Below are positions 44,358 to 54,400 of a stretch of DNA of 64,000 bases, piece after piece. The notes under the pieces are model-generated. The model had not been told where the DNA came from, ran no database searches, and worked only from the letters and a program-made list of their open reading frames with translations. This DNA is from an uncultured Planctomycetaceae bacterium (GTDB taxonomy: Bacteria > Planctomycetota > Planctomycetia > Pirellulales > Pirellulaceae). Location of the stretch: positions 1 to 64,000 of the forward strand of contig CALMEE010000129.1 of assembly GCA_937862885.1 (NCBI GenBank), given 5' to 3'. The number at the start of each line of letters is the position of its first letter. Position 1 is the stretch's first letter. A program made the position numbers and the translations under genes.

Positions 44358-45425
44358 ATGTCAATGATGAGACACACATTAACGTGCCTGTTTATGTGCC
44401 TTTCCATAACAACGGTAGGATTTGGTCAGCTATCGGTGACGAATACTGCTGAGCGAGTTTATGGTCAAGGTGTACATGCCTATTTCGCCGGACAATTGCA
44501 TGAGGCATTGGATCTGTTTGAACGTGCGGCAGCCATGGGCTCGAATGATCCTCGATTGTTTTATTTCCGTGGATTGACCCAAAAGGCTTTGGGAAATGAA
44601 CACGCTGCACAAGCTGATTTTGATTTGGGTGCGAACTATGAAGTAAATGCCACGTCGCGAGTTTACCCGGTTAACCAAGCATTGCAACGAATTCAGGGCT
44701 ACGTGCGCATGGAAATTGAATCAAGTCGCAATCGAGCCGCCGTACATCGAGCCTCGGGAACTCATCTAGCCGCGGATGGTGGCAGCCGTGGTACCATTGT
44801 TGTAAATCGACCTGTTACTGGAGCACTTGGCGATAGTGACGCGGCATTCACAACGGCCCCGCGCGTGCAGCGAGAAATTCCATCATTGAATTATCCCGAC
44901 GTTTCTGGAGTCAATGATCCAACCTCGTTGGTTGGTGGGCGAGGTGAAGCGATTCCTGTGCCGGGCGTTCAGGGACTGAAAGTGACCCCACCTGCGCAAA
45001 CCGTCGATCCTACTCGAATCGTGCAGCCCGCCGATAATGCAAGCCCTGGTGACGCGAAAGACGAGAATCCGTTTGAAAAAAACGATGCTGATCCGGATCC
45101 GTTCGGGGATGAAGATGGACAAGAGTCTAAGGACGATGCCGAAGTCGATCCCTTTGGTGGCGTTGCTGGCGGCGAAACGATGAACGAAAAAGACGAGGAT
45201 AAAGAGGACACTGACCCCTTTGGAAATGAGAAAGACGCCGACGACTCCACGGACGAAGGGAACGAGTCAGAAGGGGATGATGACTCCGATACAGATCCAT
45301 TTGGTGGTGGCGATGACGACTCAGACCCATTCGGAGACGACGACGAAGTTATGGAAGAAGAAGACGATGATGATGCAGGCGAAGACGACGCAGACGATGA
45401 TTCTGATCCCTTCGGCGTCGTTTAA
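44358..45425 (+). CDS. secreted TPR-like protein with acidic DPFG-repeat tail
   Basis: About 355 residues, from the ATG at 44358 with AAGGG five bases before it. A signal peptide (LTCLFMCLSITTVGFGQ) is followed by a TPR-like helical pair (VYGQGVHAYFAGQLHEALDLFERAA, DPRLFYFRGLTQKALGNEHAAQADF). A polar linker ends with a tail of about 115 residues that is mostly Asp, Glu, Gly and Ser and repeats DPFG six times, plus one NPFE. Such acidic, repeat-rich tails in planctomycete envelope proteins could bind Ca2+ or act as flexible spacers; DPFG repeats are also reported in adaptor-binding motifs in eukaryotes, which need not be relevant. A strong terminator follows at 45490. The role is unknown. Confidence 0.7.
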   Translation: MSMMRHTLTCLFMCLSITTVGFGQLSVTNTAERVYGQGVHAYFAGQLHEALDLFERAAAMGSNDPRLFYFRGLTQKALGNEHAAQADFDLGANYEVNATSRVYPVNQALQRIQGYVRMEIESSRNRAAVHRASGTHLAADGGSRGTIVVNRPVTGALGDSDAAFTTAPRVQREIPSLNYPDVSGVNDPTSLVGGRGEAIPVPGVQGLKVTPPAQTVDPTRIVQPADNASPGDAKDENPFEKNDADPDPFGDEDGQESKDDAEVDPFGGVAGGETMNEKDEDKEDTDPFGNEKDADDSTDEGNESEGDDDSDTDPFGGGDDDSDPFGDDDEVMEEEDDDDAGEDDADDDSDPFGVV

Positions 45426-45489
45426 ATCCGAACGATTTGCACGTCAGTCGTGCATCACAACGCGTTCTTAATATGATTTTCTAAACATC

Positions 45490-45519
45490 AAGGCAGGCTT
45501 AACGCCTGCCTTTGTTTTT
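45490..45519 (+). terminator. strong rho-independent terminator
   Basis: AAGGCAGGC pairs with GCCTGCCTT (9 bp) around loop TTAAC at 45490-45512, followed by TGTTTTT. It ends the DPFG-repeat gene 65 bases after its stop. On the opposite strand the stem lacks a good T-run. Confidence 0.88.
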
Positions 45520-45590
45520 GGAAAGTTCACTTATGCAAAGTTCCCACTTGCGTGATTCGACTCTTTCTGGAAGAACCATAAGTTGTCGAG

Positions 45591-46652
45591 CTATTTATGC
45601 CAATAGACATCGAAACGCCCGGTGGAATCTGCGGCGGCACGAGGCATGCCTCCAGAATTGAATTCCATGACGACGTTACCTTCACGATCCACACCGATGA
45701 TCCCGCCGTCGCCTGACTTGAGAACCTTGGACAATACTTCCTCAGTGGCTTCTTTGAGCGATTGCGACTTGTACGTCATTCTGGCAGCGATGTCATACGC
45801 GACCACATGTCGAATAAATTCCTCGCCAAAGCCTGTGCAGGATATGGCACAACTGCGATTATTGGCGTAAGTTCCGGCGCCGATGATCGGCGTATCTCCC
45901 ACCCGACCGAATTTCTTATTCGTCATCCCGCCCGTTGACGTAGCAGCCGCCAAGTTTCCGGCCCGATCGAGGGCACAACACCCTACTGTCCCCATGTAGG
46001 ATCCGGTTTCCAAATGGTGCAGCGATTGTTCTCGCGTATTTCCTTTGTTTTCCTGTCTTTTATTGAGCAGCTCCCAGGCTTCACGCGTGCGTTCCGTATC
46101 AAACCATTCGTTGGCCACGCGCTCGAGTTCCGTGCGATCCGCGAACGCCTCGGCACCGTTACCGACTAACAGTACATGTGGCGTTTCAACCATGACTAGG
46201 CGAGCCAGTTTAATTGGGTTCTTAATGGTCGTCACACCCGCAATGCCGCCGCACGCCAGACTTTGGCCGTCCATGATCGACGCGTCCAGTTCGTGACCTC
46301 CAACTTGATTGAAAACCGCACCTTTTCCAGCGTTGAAGAGAGGATGATCTTCCAAAAAAACGACGACGCTCTCAACGGCTTCCATACTACTTCCGCCATT
46401 TGAGAGTATTTCGACTCCTATTTGCAGCGCCTGCTCCATTGCCTGAAATCGTTGGTCATTCAATTCAGGCGGGTAGACGTCGGGCGCAAAGCCTGCCCCA
46501 CCATGTACGACTATGGCATACTTGGAATCGTCAACAGGATCTTTTGTCGTTGCATTCATATCGTTGGGTAGGCCTCCGAAACAATATTGACTAGTAAGCA
46601 CGAACAGCATCGTGACGACGCAAGAGACAATTTGAATTGATTTCATGGTCAT
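45591..46652 (-). CDS. secreted isoaspartyl peptidase / L-asparaginase (Ntn hydrolase)
   Basis: This 353-residue enzyme has a signal peptide (VVTMLFVLTSQYCFG) and the plant-type asparaginase fold: AIVVHGGAGF, then HPLFNAGKGAVFN, ELDASIMDGQSLACGGIAGV, and the autocleavage site GTVGCCALDRAG with the nucleophilic Thr near residue 220. After processing into alpha and beta subunits, members hydrolyse isoaspartyl dipeptides and asparagine. GIIGVDREGNVVMEFNSGGM near the C-terminus is also conserved. Export is predicted by the signal, so it should act outside the cytoplasm, where it could recycle damaged Asp/Asn peptides. GGGGA lies just before the ATG. No partner gene is adjacent. Confidence 0.92.
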   Translation of the reverse strand: MTMKSIQIVSCVVTMLFVLTSQYCFGGLPNDMNATTKDPVDDSKYAIVVHGGAGFAPDVYPPELNDQRFQAMEQALQIGVEILSNGGSSMEAVESVVVFLEDHPLFNAGKGAVFNQVGGHELDASIMDGQSLACGGIAGVTTIKNPIKLARLVMVETPHVLLVGNGAEAFADRTELERVANEWFDTERTREAWELLNKRQENKGNTREQSLHHLETGSYMGTVGCCALDRAGNLAAATSTGGMTNKKFGRVGDTPIIGAGTYANNRSCAISCTGFGEEFIRHVVAYDIAARMTYKSQSLKEATEEVLSKVLKSGDGGIIGVDREGNVVMEFNSGGMPRAAADSTGRFDVYWHK

Positions 46653-46666
46653 GGAGTCCCCGTATT

Positions 46667-46891
46667 ATGTATGCAAATGACCAGCAAGATTATCTCGACA
46701 AGCCGTCCTGGCTGGGCGTCGAAAAATCGATACGAGCCCTATTATTAACACAGTATAACCTTTTTGCCAACCATCACACCGGTGAAATCCCGCATAAGCC
46801 GGCACCATTAAACGACTTTGAAATTCAGCTGAATAGCTCGATGATCGAAATCCATTTTTCGGATATGATTGATGAAATGAGAAATATTTGA
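46667..46891 (+). CDS. possible small protein, low confidence
   Basis: About 74 residues can be read from the ATG at 46667, ending SDMIDEMRNI. The composition is protein-like (GVEKSIRALLLTQYNLF, FEIQLNSSMIEIHFS), and the frame is divergent from the peptidase and just upstream of the UbiB-like gene. No ribosome-binding site or family motif supports it. Confidence 0.25.
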   Translation: MYANDQQDYLDKPSWLGVEKSIRALLLTQYNLFANHHTGEIPHKPAPLNDFEIQLNSSMIEIHFSDMIDEMRNI

Positions 46892-46945
46892 CAAAGTTCA
46901 AATGAATATGCCAACCTCTCGGCTTGGAAAAGAATTTGATTCGCT

Positions 46946-48634
46946 ATGAAAAGACCTTTGCCTTCGATTCCGCATTTGTACCGCAATGTGAAACGTTGGA
47001 CAGAGATTGTCTCCATACTCAGCAAGTATGGATTGGCGGATTGGCTGAGTCACATAAATATCAACATCATCAGAAATAGTCTTAAGAACTCCGACGGCGA
47101 GATCTTAGCTCGATTGACACAACCACAACGGATCCGCTTGGCATTAACTGAGTTGGGGCCAACGTTTATCAAGCTGGGCCAACTGATGAGTACACGTCCA
47201 GATATCGTCGGCGTGGAACTGGCGAATGAACTGACACAATTACAGGCTGACGTACCTGCTGATTCCTTTGAAGAAATCAAAGCGACAATTGAAACGGAAT
47301 TGAATCGGTCATTGGATCAACTGTTTGCAACGTTTGAGGAAACGCCAATTGCCTCGGCGTCCATCGGCCAAGTCCACCGGGCGACACTACCTGGCGGCGA
47401 ACGCGTTGTCGTCAAAGTGCGGCATTCTCGAATTGAACGCACCGTCGAAACGGATTTGGATATTTTGGCTGGCTTGGCGTTGATTGCGGAAAAGCTGCCA
47501 GACCTCAAGCCTTATCAGCCTCGCAGCCTAATTGCCGAAATGTCACGCACGATGCAACGTGAACTCGACTTCCAGCGAGAGTTGCGCAACCTCATGCAAT
47601 TTCAAACGATTTTGAAGAGTGACACCAAAGTCGTCATCCCAGATCCCATTTCTAGCCATTCGTCGTCTGGTGTCTTGACAATGACGGAACTATGCGGAAC
47701 AAAGCTTGCCCGATGTGATGTATTGGATGAAACGGAGCGTGACAAAATTGCAAGGCTAGGGGCAAGGATTTACCTCAAGATGATTTTCGAGCACGGCTTT
47801 TATCATGCGGATCCGCATCCAGGGAACCTCGTGTTGATGTCCGACAACCGACTTGGATTACTCGATTTCGGAATGGTCGGAAGAATCAGCGAACACATGC
47901 GCGAGGATATCGAATCAATGCTCGTTTCTATGGTCGGGCGGGATGTAGGAATGTTGGTTGCCTTAGTTAAACGAGTCGGTTCCTGTCCAATTGATTTGGA
48001 TCAACAAAGACTCAGTATCGATATAGAGGATTTTGTGGGACAATATGCAACTCTGGTATTGTCTGAATTTGACATGAGCAGTGCGCTTGGCGATTTTGTG
48101 GCACTTGTTCGCCGATACAATATCTCTTTGCCCGCGGAGGTTGCATTACTCATTAAGGTATTGGTGACATTGGAAGGAACAGGCAGGCTACTGAATCCAT
48201 CTTTCAGCTTGATGGAGGTGATGCAACCATTCCATCGCCGACTCATCATTCGCAGAATGTCACCTCGACGACAGCTGAAGAAAATGTATCGGCTGTACTA
48301 TCAAGTGGAACGGCTTGCCGAATCATTGCCCGGCACAATGACAAATATCCTTGACCAAGTGCAGAGCGGCAAATTTGATATTCACCTCGTTCACCGGAAA
48401 TTGGGGCCAACCGTCAATCGATTGGTGTTGGGCCTCATGAGCAGCGCCATGTTTCTTGGTTCATCATGGATGCTGAGCTCAAAAGTGCCCCCGGTTTTAT
48501 TTCCAGGTGAAGGCTGGTTTGGAATCCGCGACCTTTCCATCTTTGGTTTGGTGGGAATGCTCGTCAGCCTAGTCATGGGGTTGCGACTTATTTGGGCCAT
48601 TCGCAGTTCTGGAAACCTCGAGCAACCCGATTAA
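46946..48634 (+). CDS. ABC1/UbiB/AarF family atypical kinase
   Basis: This 562-residue protein carries the ABC1/ADCK signature: ELGPTFIKLGQLMSTRPD (KxGQ motif, near residue 75), LTQLQADVPAD, ASASIGQVHRATL (Ala-rich nucleotide loop), VVVKV, DPHPGN near 289 and LLDFGMVGR near 308. A C-terminal pair of membrane helices (FGLVGMLVSLVMGLRLIWAI) is present. UbiB-type ATPases assist ubiquinone or menaquinone synthesis, probably by extracting lipid precursors from membranes; ATPase rather than protein kinase activity is expected. The polyprenyl diphosphate synthase at 15727 could feed the same pathway. Confidence 0.92.
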   Translation: MKRPLPSIPHLYRNVKRWTEIVSILSKYGLADWLSHININIIRNSLKNSDGEILARLTQPQRIRLALTELGPTFIKLGQLMSTRPDIVGVELANELTQLQADVPADSFEEIKATIETELNRSLDQLFATFEETPIASASIGQVHRATLPGGERVVVKVRHSRIERTVETDLDILAGLALIAEKLPDLKPYQPRSLIAEMSRTMQRELDFQRELRNLMQFQTILKSDTKVVIPDPISSHSSSGVLTMTELCGTKLARCDVLDETERDKIARLGARIYLKMIFEHGFYHADPHPGNLVLMSDNRLGLLDFGMVGRISEHMREDIESMLVSMVGRDVGMLVALVKRVGSCPIDLDQQRLSIDIEDFVGQYATLVLSEFDMSSALGDFVALVRRYNISLPAEVALLIKVLVTLEGTGRLLNPSFSLMEVMQPFHRRLIIRRMSPRRQLKKMYRLYYQVERLAESLPGTMTNILDQVQSGKFDIHLVHRKLGPTVNRLVLGLMSSAMFLGSSWMLSSKVPPVLFPGEGWFGIRDLSIFGLVGMLVSLVMGLRLIWAIRSSGNLEQPD

Positions 48635-48755
48635 TTTCGCACGAGAATTTCTGAATACATTGGCTTACAAGAATACGGCAGTCTGAATTTTCACTGGGTA
48701 GGTGCAAGCTGGATGTCGATCTCCAGTTCCTCCATTGAACGCAAATCAGGAGCGC

Positions 48756-48971
48756 TCATGCCGCTTGCGAATTTAATTCCAGCGCAAACTCGTAAATCTG
48801 TTGGTTCTGCTGAGCTATAAGTGCTTCTATCTTATCTGCGAGATCATCAAGACGTTGATTCAAGTCATCTTGAATTGAATCAATTTCCTGCATTCGAGCG
48901 ACCGAACTCGTAATAGAATTTTGGGCATCGTCACAGAATTCTTCAAATGAAGCAGATCCGCTAAAGTTCAT
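48756..48971 (-). CDS. small coiled-coil protein
   Basis: This 71-residue protein is predicted almost entirely helical (SVARMQEIDSIQDDLNQRLDDLADKIEALIAQQNQQI), consistent with a coiled coil. I do not recognise a family. A GGA motif lies upstream of the ATG at 48971. It sits between the UbiB-like gene and the ribosomal protein gene. Confidence 0.5.
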   Translation of the reverse strand: MNFSGSASFEEFCDDAQNSITSSVARMQEIDSIQDDLNQRLDDLADKIEALIAQQNQQIYEFALELNSQAA

Positions 48972-49355
48972 TAATCATTCCGATCACTAAATAGCCTACC
49001 GCTAAGCCACCCCGTCCGTCACCGGATTTTTTCGCCCTGTGCCCTAGCCTTTCATCGGAATATCGCAAGAGATTTTCGACAAACTCGAGAAAACAGAGAA
49101 TATTTCGAGTCAGTTACTCTGCGAGGTGGTTAAGACCTAGGTCAAAAGTACCGATTAGACAAAGTGGAGTGACCTTGGCGGCGGGGATTTTACCGGTCCA
49201 ATGCTTTTAGGTCTGGACGATTATGTTGGCAAGTGATATAAACTGTAAAGTCTATAACTCATTGAATTTACGCAAATCGAGCCGACATTGACACGGGTTA
49301 GATAGTGCGGGTTTATGTTTTAGGAACTCTAATATGAAAGGTTGTTCAGGTATTT
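48972..49355. other. intergenic region upstream of rpsU
   Basis: About 380 bases without genes. A TTGGCA near 49225 and a TATAAC near 49252 lie too far apart (21 bases) for a good sigma-70 promoter, so I leave the rpsU promoter unassigned. Confidence 0.35.
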
Positions 49356-49559
49356 ATGGTTAAGTTGTTGGTACGGGAAAAGGAGTCAATTCAAGATGCA
49401 GTACGTCGTTTTCGCAAATTAGTTGAACGAAGCGGAATCAAAAAAGAAATGCGCCGACGTGAATACTATGAAAAGCCAAGCGAAATCAGTCGTCGAGCAA
49501 AGATCCGCGCCGAACGCCGCAACAAGAGAGCCAGAATTTTGGCCGCAAAAAACAGCTAA
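49356..49559 (+). CDS. rpsU: ribosomal protein bS21
   Basis: This 67-residue basic protein matches bS21: [42 protein letters not shown], with the arginine/lysine-rich end. bS21 sits on the small subunit near the anti-Shine-Dalgarno region and helps initiation. It stands alone on the plus strand without the dnaG/rpoD neighbours found in some bacteria. Confidence 0.95.
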   Translation: MVKLLVREKESIQDAVRRFRKLVERSGIKKEMRRREYYEKPSEISRRAKIRAERRNKRARILAAKNS

Positions 49560-49847
49560 ACCTGCCTGAAATATAGAACAACTCCCAGATTTGATTTGGC
49601 GACGTTCAATTCTTTTTAGGCCTTCAGCCGCTTAAACCGCGACTGCTCAGAGCAAGTTAAATTCATTCGTAAGTGTGCTTTTACGTAATCTGCATACCGC
49701 TCTTTAGTCGGAAGCAGCCCGAAGTCGCCCCATACCATTTGGAATCAGTCAAGCACCTATCGCACGCCTGTCCTACATTCGTTCATTGAAAGGACGATGC
49801 GTCGCCAAATCGATCGGCCGGTTCCGCTTGGATTGACTCAGTTCAAA

Positions 49848-50906
49848 CTACCACACGTTCTGCAGAAGAATAAAGATTACGTTCTGGTTTTCTTCGGCAA
49901 AATAGTGGATATCCAGAATTTGCTCCTCTGGAATATCCATTGTCATTGCCATCATTTGCAAACGGTTGCGATAGATGAGCCGCCAATCCATAAATGCTTC
50001 CATGAATCCAACACCTTCGATGTTATCGAAAAAATTCGTTAACAATAAGAATCCACCTGGCTTCAACATCGAAAACCAACGCGAACACAATTGGCGGCAA
50101 TTTTGGTCTGACAGATAGTCGAATAGTCCGGCGCTAAAGATGAAATCGAATTTTCCGAAATCAATTCGTCCCGTCAACATCCTTCGTGCTTGTGTCTCGA
50201 TCGTCTCGATATTTAGCCGACCGTAAACTTCATCAACCAGTGCCAGACTCGCCGCATCAGAATCGACGCCAACGATTCGTTTTAATTTTCGTCGCAAAAT
50301 CGCGGAACTGATATCCGCTTCCCGAAAATGCCCACATGCGACGGACATGATTTCTACACTAGGTCTTTCGCTTACAAGTCGGTCGATGAACGCTGCGATA
50401 AACGCTCTCCTTGATTTTACGCCGTTGCAGGCGCTGCTTTGAGTCGTCCAACGATGAATTCGCGTTCCAAGGGGCGAAGCCGAGTTCAACGGCTTGGCTA
50501 AGTCTTGGTCATATATATAATCAAGCAGCACAGCGTCGCCCGGATAACCCCGGGGTTTTTCATAAGCCCGTCGCACAAACGGGTCTTCATGCAGCGTCTG
50601 AAAAATTCCATGTTGACGACACAACTTGGTTGTCTCATTCCATATTTCTGGACTGGCCGATCGGCAAGAATGAGTCACTCCGTAAATTCGTCGCAACCAC
50701 ATCCCTATCGAGGGATCATCTTCTTCAGCACAAATCAGTCCCTGATTCGCATCATCCAAGAAACGGGAGATCATCGAGGAATTATTTACGTCGATGTGAG
50801 CGGATGGAACAAGTACGTGAGGGTTGTCGACTCGCCCATTACGCAATATGTCTCGAACCTCAATCTTGCGAACGCGCTGATTTGGCAGGATAAACTTTTG
50901 GATCAT
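49848..50906 (-). CDS. class I SAM-dependent methyltransferase
   Basis: This 352-residue protein has an N-terminal helical part and a class I methyltransferase domain: VEIMSVACGHFREADIS (motif I), IVGVDSDAASLALVDE, and FDFIFSAGLFDYLSDQNCRQLCSRWFSMLKPGGFLLLTNF. The segment KPRGYPGDAVLLDYIY resembles PhcB-type enzymes that make 3-hydroxy-fatty-acid methyl ester signals; that assignment is tentative. The substrate is otherwise unknown. It stands alone on the minus strand and faces no related gene. Confidence 0.75.
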   Translation of the reverse strand: MIQKFILPNQRVRKIEVRDILRNGRVDNPHVLVPSAHIDVNNSSMISRFLDDANQGLICAEEDDPSIGMWLRRIYGVTHSCRSASPEIWNETTKLCRQHGIFQTLHEDPFVRRAYEKPRGYPGDAVLLDYIYDQDLAKPLNSASPLGTRIHRWTTQSSACNGVKSRRAFIAAFIDRLVSERPSVEIMSVACGHFREADISSAILRRKLKRIVGVDSDAASLALVDEVYGRLNIETIETQARRMLTGRIDFGKFDFIFSAGLFDYLSDQNCRQLCSRWFSMLKPGGFLLLTNFFDNIEGVGFMEAFMDWRLIYRNRLQMMAMTMDIPEEQILDIHYFAEENQNVIFILLQNVW

Positions 50907-51421
50907 TGTCTCTGCTCACGTTGATGGTTGGTGACGGCTGGATTACGTCACATCCTAAATGGACTCCAAACCACCGTCAAGACTTTGGTAGGAAACTTAA
51001 TCAAAGAACTCCGCAGACTCCATAGCTCAATAGTCGCCTCACTCCTCAGGCGTCATAATTCGAAACTTTACAGATTGCCTAATTGGCATGTTGAACAATT
51101 CCATCGACTGGTCCGTTTCGCGAATCCCATGCGTGTAATGACGATATTACGGTTTATTCCGCGCGCCGCCGTTAAATCTTTTGGAACGGACCGAAGGTGT
51201 TATTCGCAACCTCTCCGATCGGCCAAAGTTTTCCGGATTTAGTGAAAATCATGCAGATTTCCCGAGGTTCGACGAAGAAAAAATCTAAACTTTTCGACAG
51301 GTGCATTTTTCGCGCAACAGGCATTAAAAAAACCAATTGTCCGGTTCCAGTCTCGCAGAGCACTCAGATGCCATGAGTCCGCGAATTGACGCAATTGCAT
51401 TCACGTCCAGTTGATTTCACG
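50907..51421. other. intergenic region upstream of the hybrid kinase gene
   Basis: About 500 bases. A plus-strand frame at 50928-51242 (104 residues) has no motif and no good start, so it is not called. An in-frame TTG at 51386 could extend the next gene. Confidence 0.35.
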
Positions 51422-54400
51422 ATGTCAGATAAGACCGAATCTCACTTCAATTTGTTTGAAACGAAATCTGCTGATTCCTTCATCTGGGATAGTCGAGTCC
51501 CGCGCTCACGTGGTCAGCAAAACGAGACCAATGATGAAACGGTAAAAAATAGAAATAACCCCACAAGTCAGGCGAACGATGATTCAAACTCATCTGCAGA
51601 CTTGGCATCAATGGAATCCATAGACTCCAGCGCCGTTCAATCAGGCACCAATCATGCGATGTTGGGAAATGAATTACGTTCAGCACCTCAACAATCCGGT
51701 TCCGACCAATTTTCCGGCGACCAATATGTCGAGAAACAAATACCTTTCGAACTTCAACATTCTAGCGACTTTATCAACTATGTTCCGTTGATTGATCGAC
51801 TAAAGTGGGTATCGGTTTCCGAAAATATCGTCTTTTCAACACTCGTCACCAGCGCGGGCACAGCCAAGTTGGTTCGCCCCAAAGTGCCACACATGACACT
51901 TGATCAAGTCGACTGCTTCGATAGTGTCGAGGCATCAATCGACTTTGCATTGAGACTATTGAAAATCCTTCAACAGCTACACGAGCTTAATCCCGTCCAT
52001 CAAAATTTAAAACCAAGCAACATTTTTGTTCGTCGGGATGGATCTTTGCTCCTTGCGGATGGATTTTATAATGCCGTGTCGATGGTCGTGACATCGGACA
52101 CAGACTTAGCCACTCGTGACCTGCTTTATTTTGCGCCAGAACAGCTTGGCTTGTTTAATCTCGCAACAACTCCAGCAACAGATTTGCATGCTGTAGGAGT
52201 CATTCTCTATGAATTGCTAGCCGGCGTGCCACCCTACATTTGCAATGACGCGACCAACCTTGTATTTCAGCGCTTAAGTGCAACAGTTAAACCGATTTTT
52301 GAACTTCGTAAAGACGTCCCGCTTTCCTTAAATCACCTGATTTTTCGCCTGTTAAAAAAGAATGCCCTTGATCGATACCAATCTGCAGGCGCTGTGATCC
52401 ACGATTTGGAATTGATCCGTGGACAACTCGATAATCGATGTGTTTGCATTCCTTTGGGGACACGCGACACCCGGTCGATACTGGCCGAGCCCTGCCTTGT
52501 GGGGCGTGACAACGAACTTGCGGCAATCGACGAGGTGGTCAAGGAAACGTTAGCAGGCCGGGCGAGCACAGTGTACATTGACTCCGGGCATGGTGAAGGG
52601 CTAACTCGGCTACTCGCTGAAGTGGGATCACTATGCACGGCTGCTGGAGGAATCGTTCTGCACGGCAGCGGGGCTCACGATTCTGAAACTTTAGGTTTTC
52701 CACTGTTGCAAAGCTTGGTTAGATCCCTTTGCTCCAAAATTGAGGAATATCCATCGATTTCACTTCAAATTCCGGTTGAGCTTCGAGCCACATTGGCGCA
52801 GGCATATCCACTTCTTCACAAATTTGTACCTGAACTCTTGCACGTGCCCATTGAGGAACAAAGAGTGCAAGGACCGGAACAATTTGGTGCTCAACGTCAC
52901 GTGATGGCGGTATGCAGCCTGCTTTCTCAACTCGCCTCGCCTGAGCGACCGGTGTTTTTGGTGATTGACGATTGTCAAGCGACCGCAGACGACCTGAATT
53001 CGCTGATACGTGAGCTTCGTAAAGAACGTCGCGATGATTACGTACTTCATCGTTCATTAAGCTATTTGACCATAATCGCCGGATTCTCGAACGATCTCGA
53101 AATGTCGTTCGAGCCGGTCCAAACGAACGACGTATTTCACCGAATCCGTTTGGGCACGCTATCATTGACCGATACTCGATCGCTGATCGAGTCCATGGCA
53201 GGTCCGATGCCTGACGCGGTCGTACAGTTTGCCTACGAACATGCAAAGGGGAATGCGTACCTCATTCAGTCTTTGTTGCAAGGCTTGATTGAATCTCAGG
53301 CTATTGTCGCGAGTTCGGAAGGCTGGACGCTCAACGAACTAAATCTGGACAAATTACGATCTACGACGGACGCTGGCGAGTTCTTGACACGCCGACTCGA
53401 ACTTTTACCGCCGGAGACAATAGAATGCCTCGTGTGCGCGGCGGTGTTGGGTAATTCTTTCGACACATCATTTCTAAATCATTTCTACTTTTTCAGCCAC
53501 CGTCCAAAAGCCACGGACGCAGATACAGGCGAGGTGACGGACACAGATTTGAATAGGTATGTATCGGGCATCTTGGCAGACGCTGCCGCGAAGAACCTGA
53601 TTTGGCTCGATCTTAGCCAAGGCCGTGCAACTTTCGCTCACGACCGGATTCGTGATTGGTTACTGGAAACGCTAACAGATGAAAAGTATCGACGCTTGCA
53701 CCTTGATGCAGCGAAACTACTGCAAGTCCATCGGCCAAACCAAATCGCCGCTATCGCAACTCATTTTGATGAAGCTAACGAACCACAACCTGCATTTGAT
53801 TTTGCACTGGCCGGTGCCAGAGAAGCTCGCTCAAAGTATGTGCTCAAGACTGCCGAATCGCTGTATCTGACAGCCTTGCGAAATCTCGAAAAACTACATG
53901 CGACTGCCCAGGCGGAAAATATTGAAAAGCCAAGCTGGTCATGGTCAACCATCAGCCGACCCCAAGCATGCACAGTAACCCACATATTGACCAGCGATTC
54001 GTTGGATCGGTTGGGCGACTCTGAAACGATCCGGCTTCAATTGTTGGAAGAATTGGGCAAAGTTCAGATGTTGCAGGGGCAATATGTCAATGCACTTGTT
54101 CATCTGGATGAAGCTGAACAATTGGCATGGACAAACGTTGATCGCGCCAGGGTTCAATGTGAATTAGGTGAATTGGCATTTAAACGTGGAGAGATGCAAA
54201 CGGCCTTTTCGAAATGCTCGCTGGCGTTAGACTCGCTCAATTTCCCAGCGCCGAAAAGCAGCATCAAGCTGTTCTCATCCTTTTTGGTTCAATTCTTGAT
54301 CCAAATATTTCACACTATGTTCCCGCGAATCTTTGCGCAACGGCGGCGGCGTTTGCCGGACGATTTCGAAAAGTTGCACCTGCGCATTTTGAGCCAATAT

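Noticed and set aside
49680-49740. GGAAGCAG segment suggestive of SRP RNA
   Set aside because: Only one short match; the rest of the conserved SRP helix-8 pattern is not present.
50928-51242. 104-codon plus-strand frame
   Set aside because: Arg-rich composition typical of random frames and no start signal or family motif.
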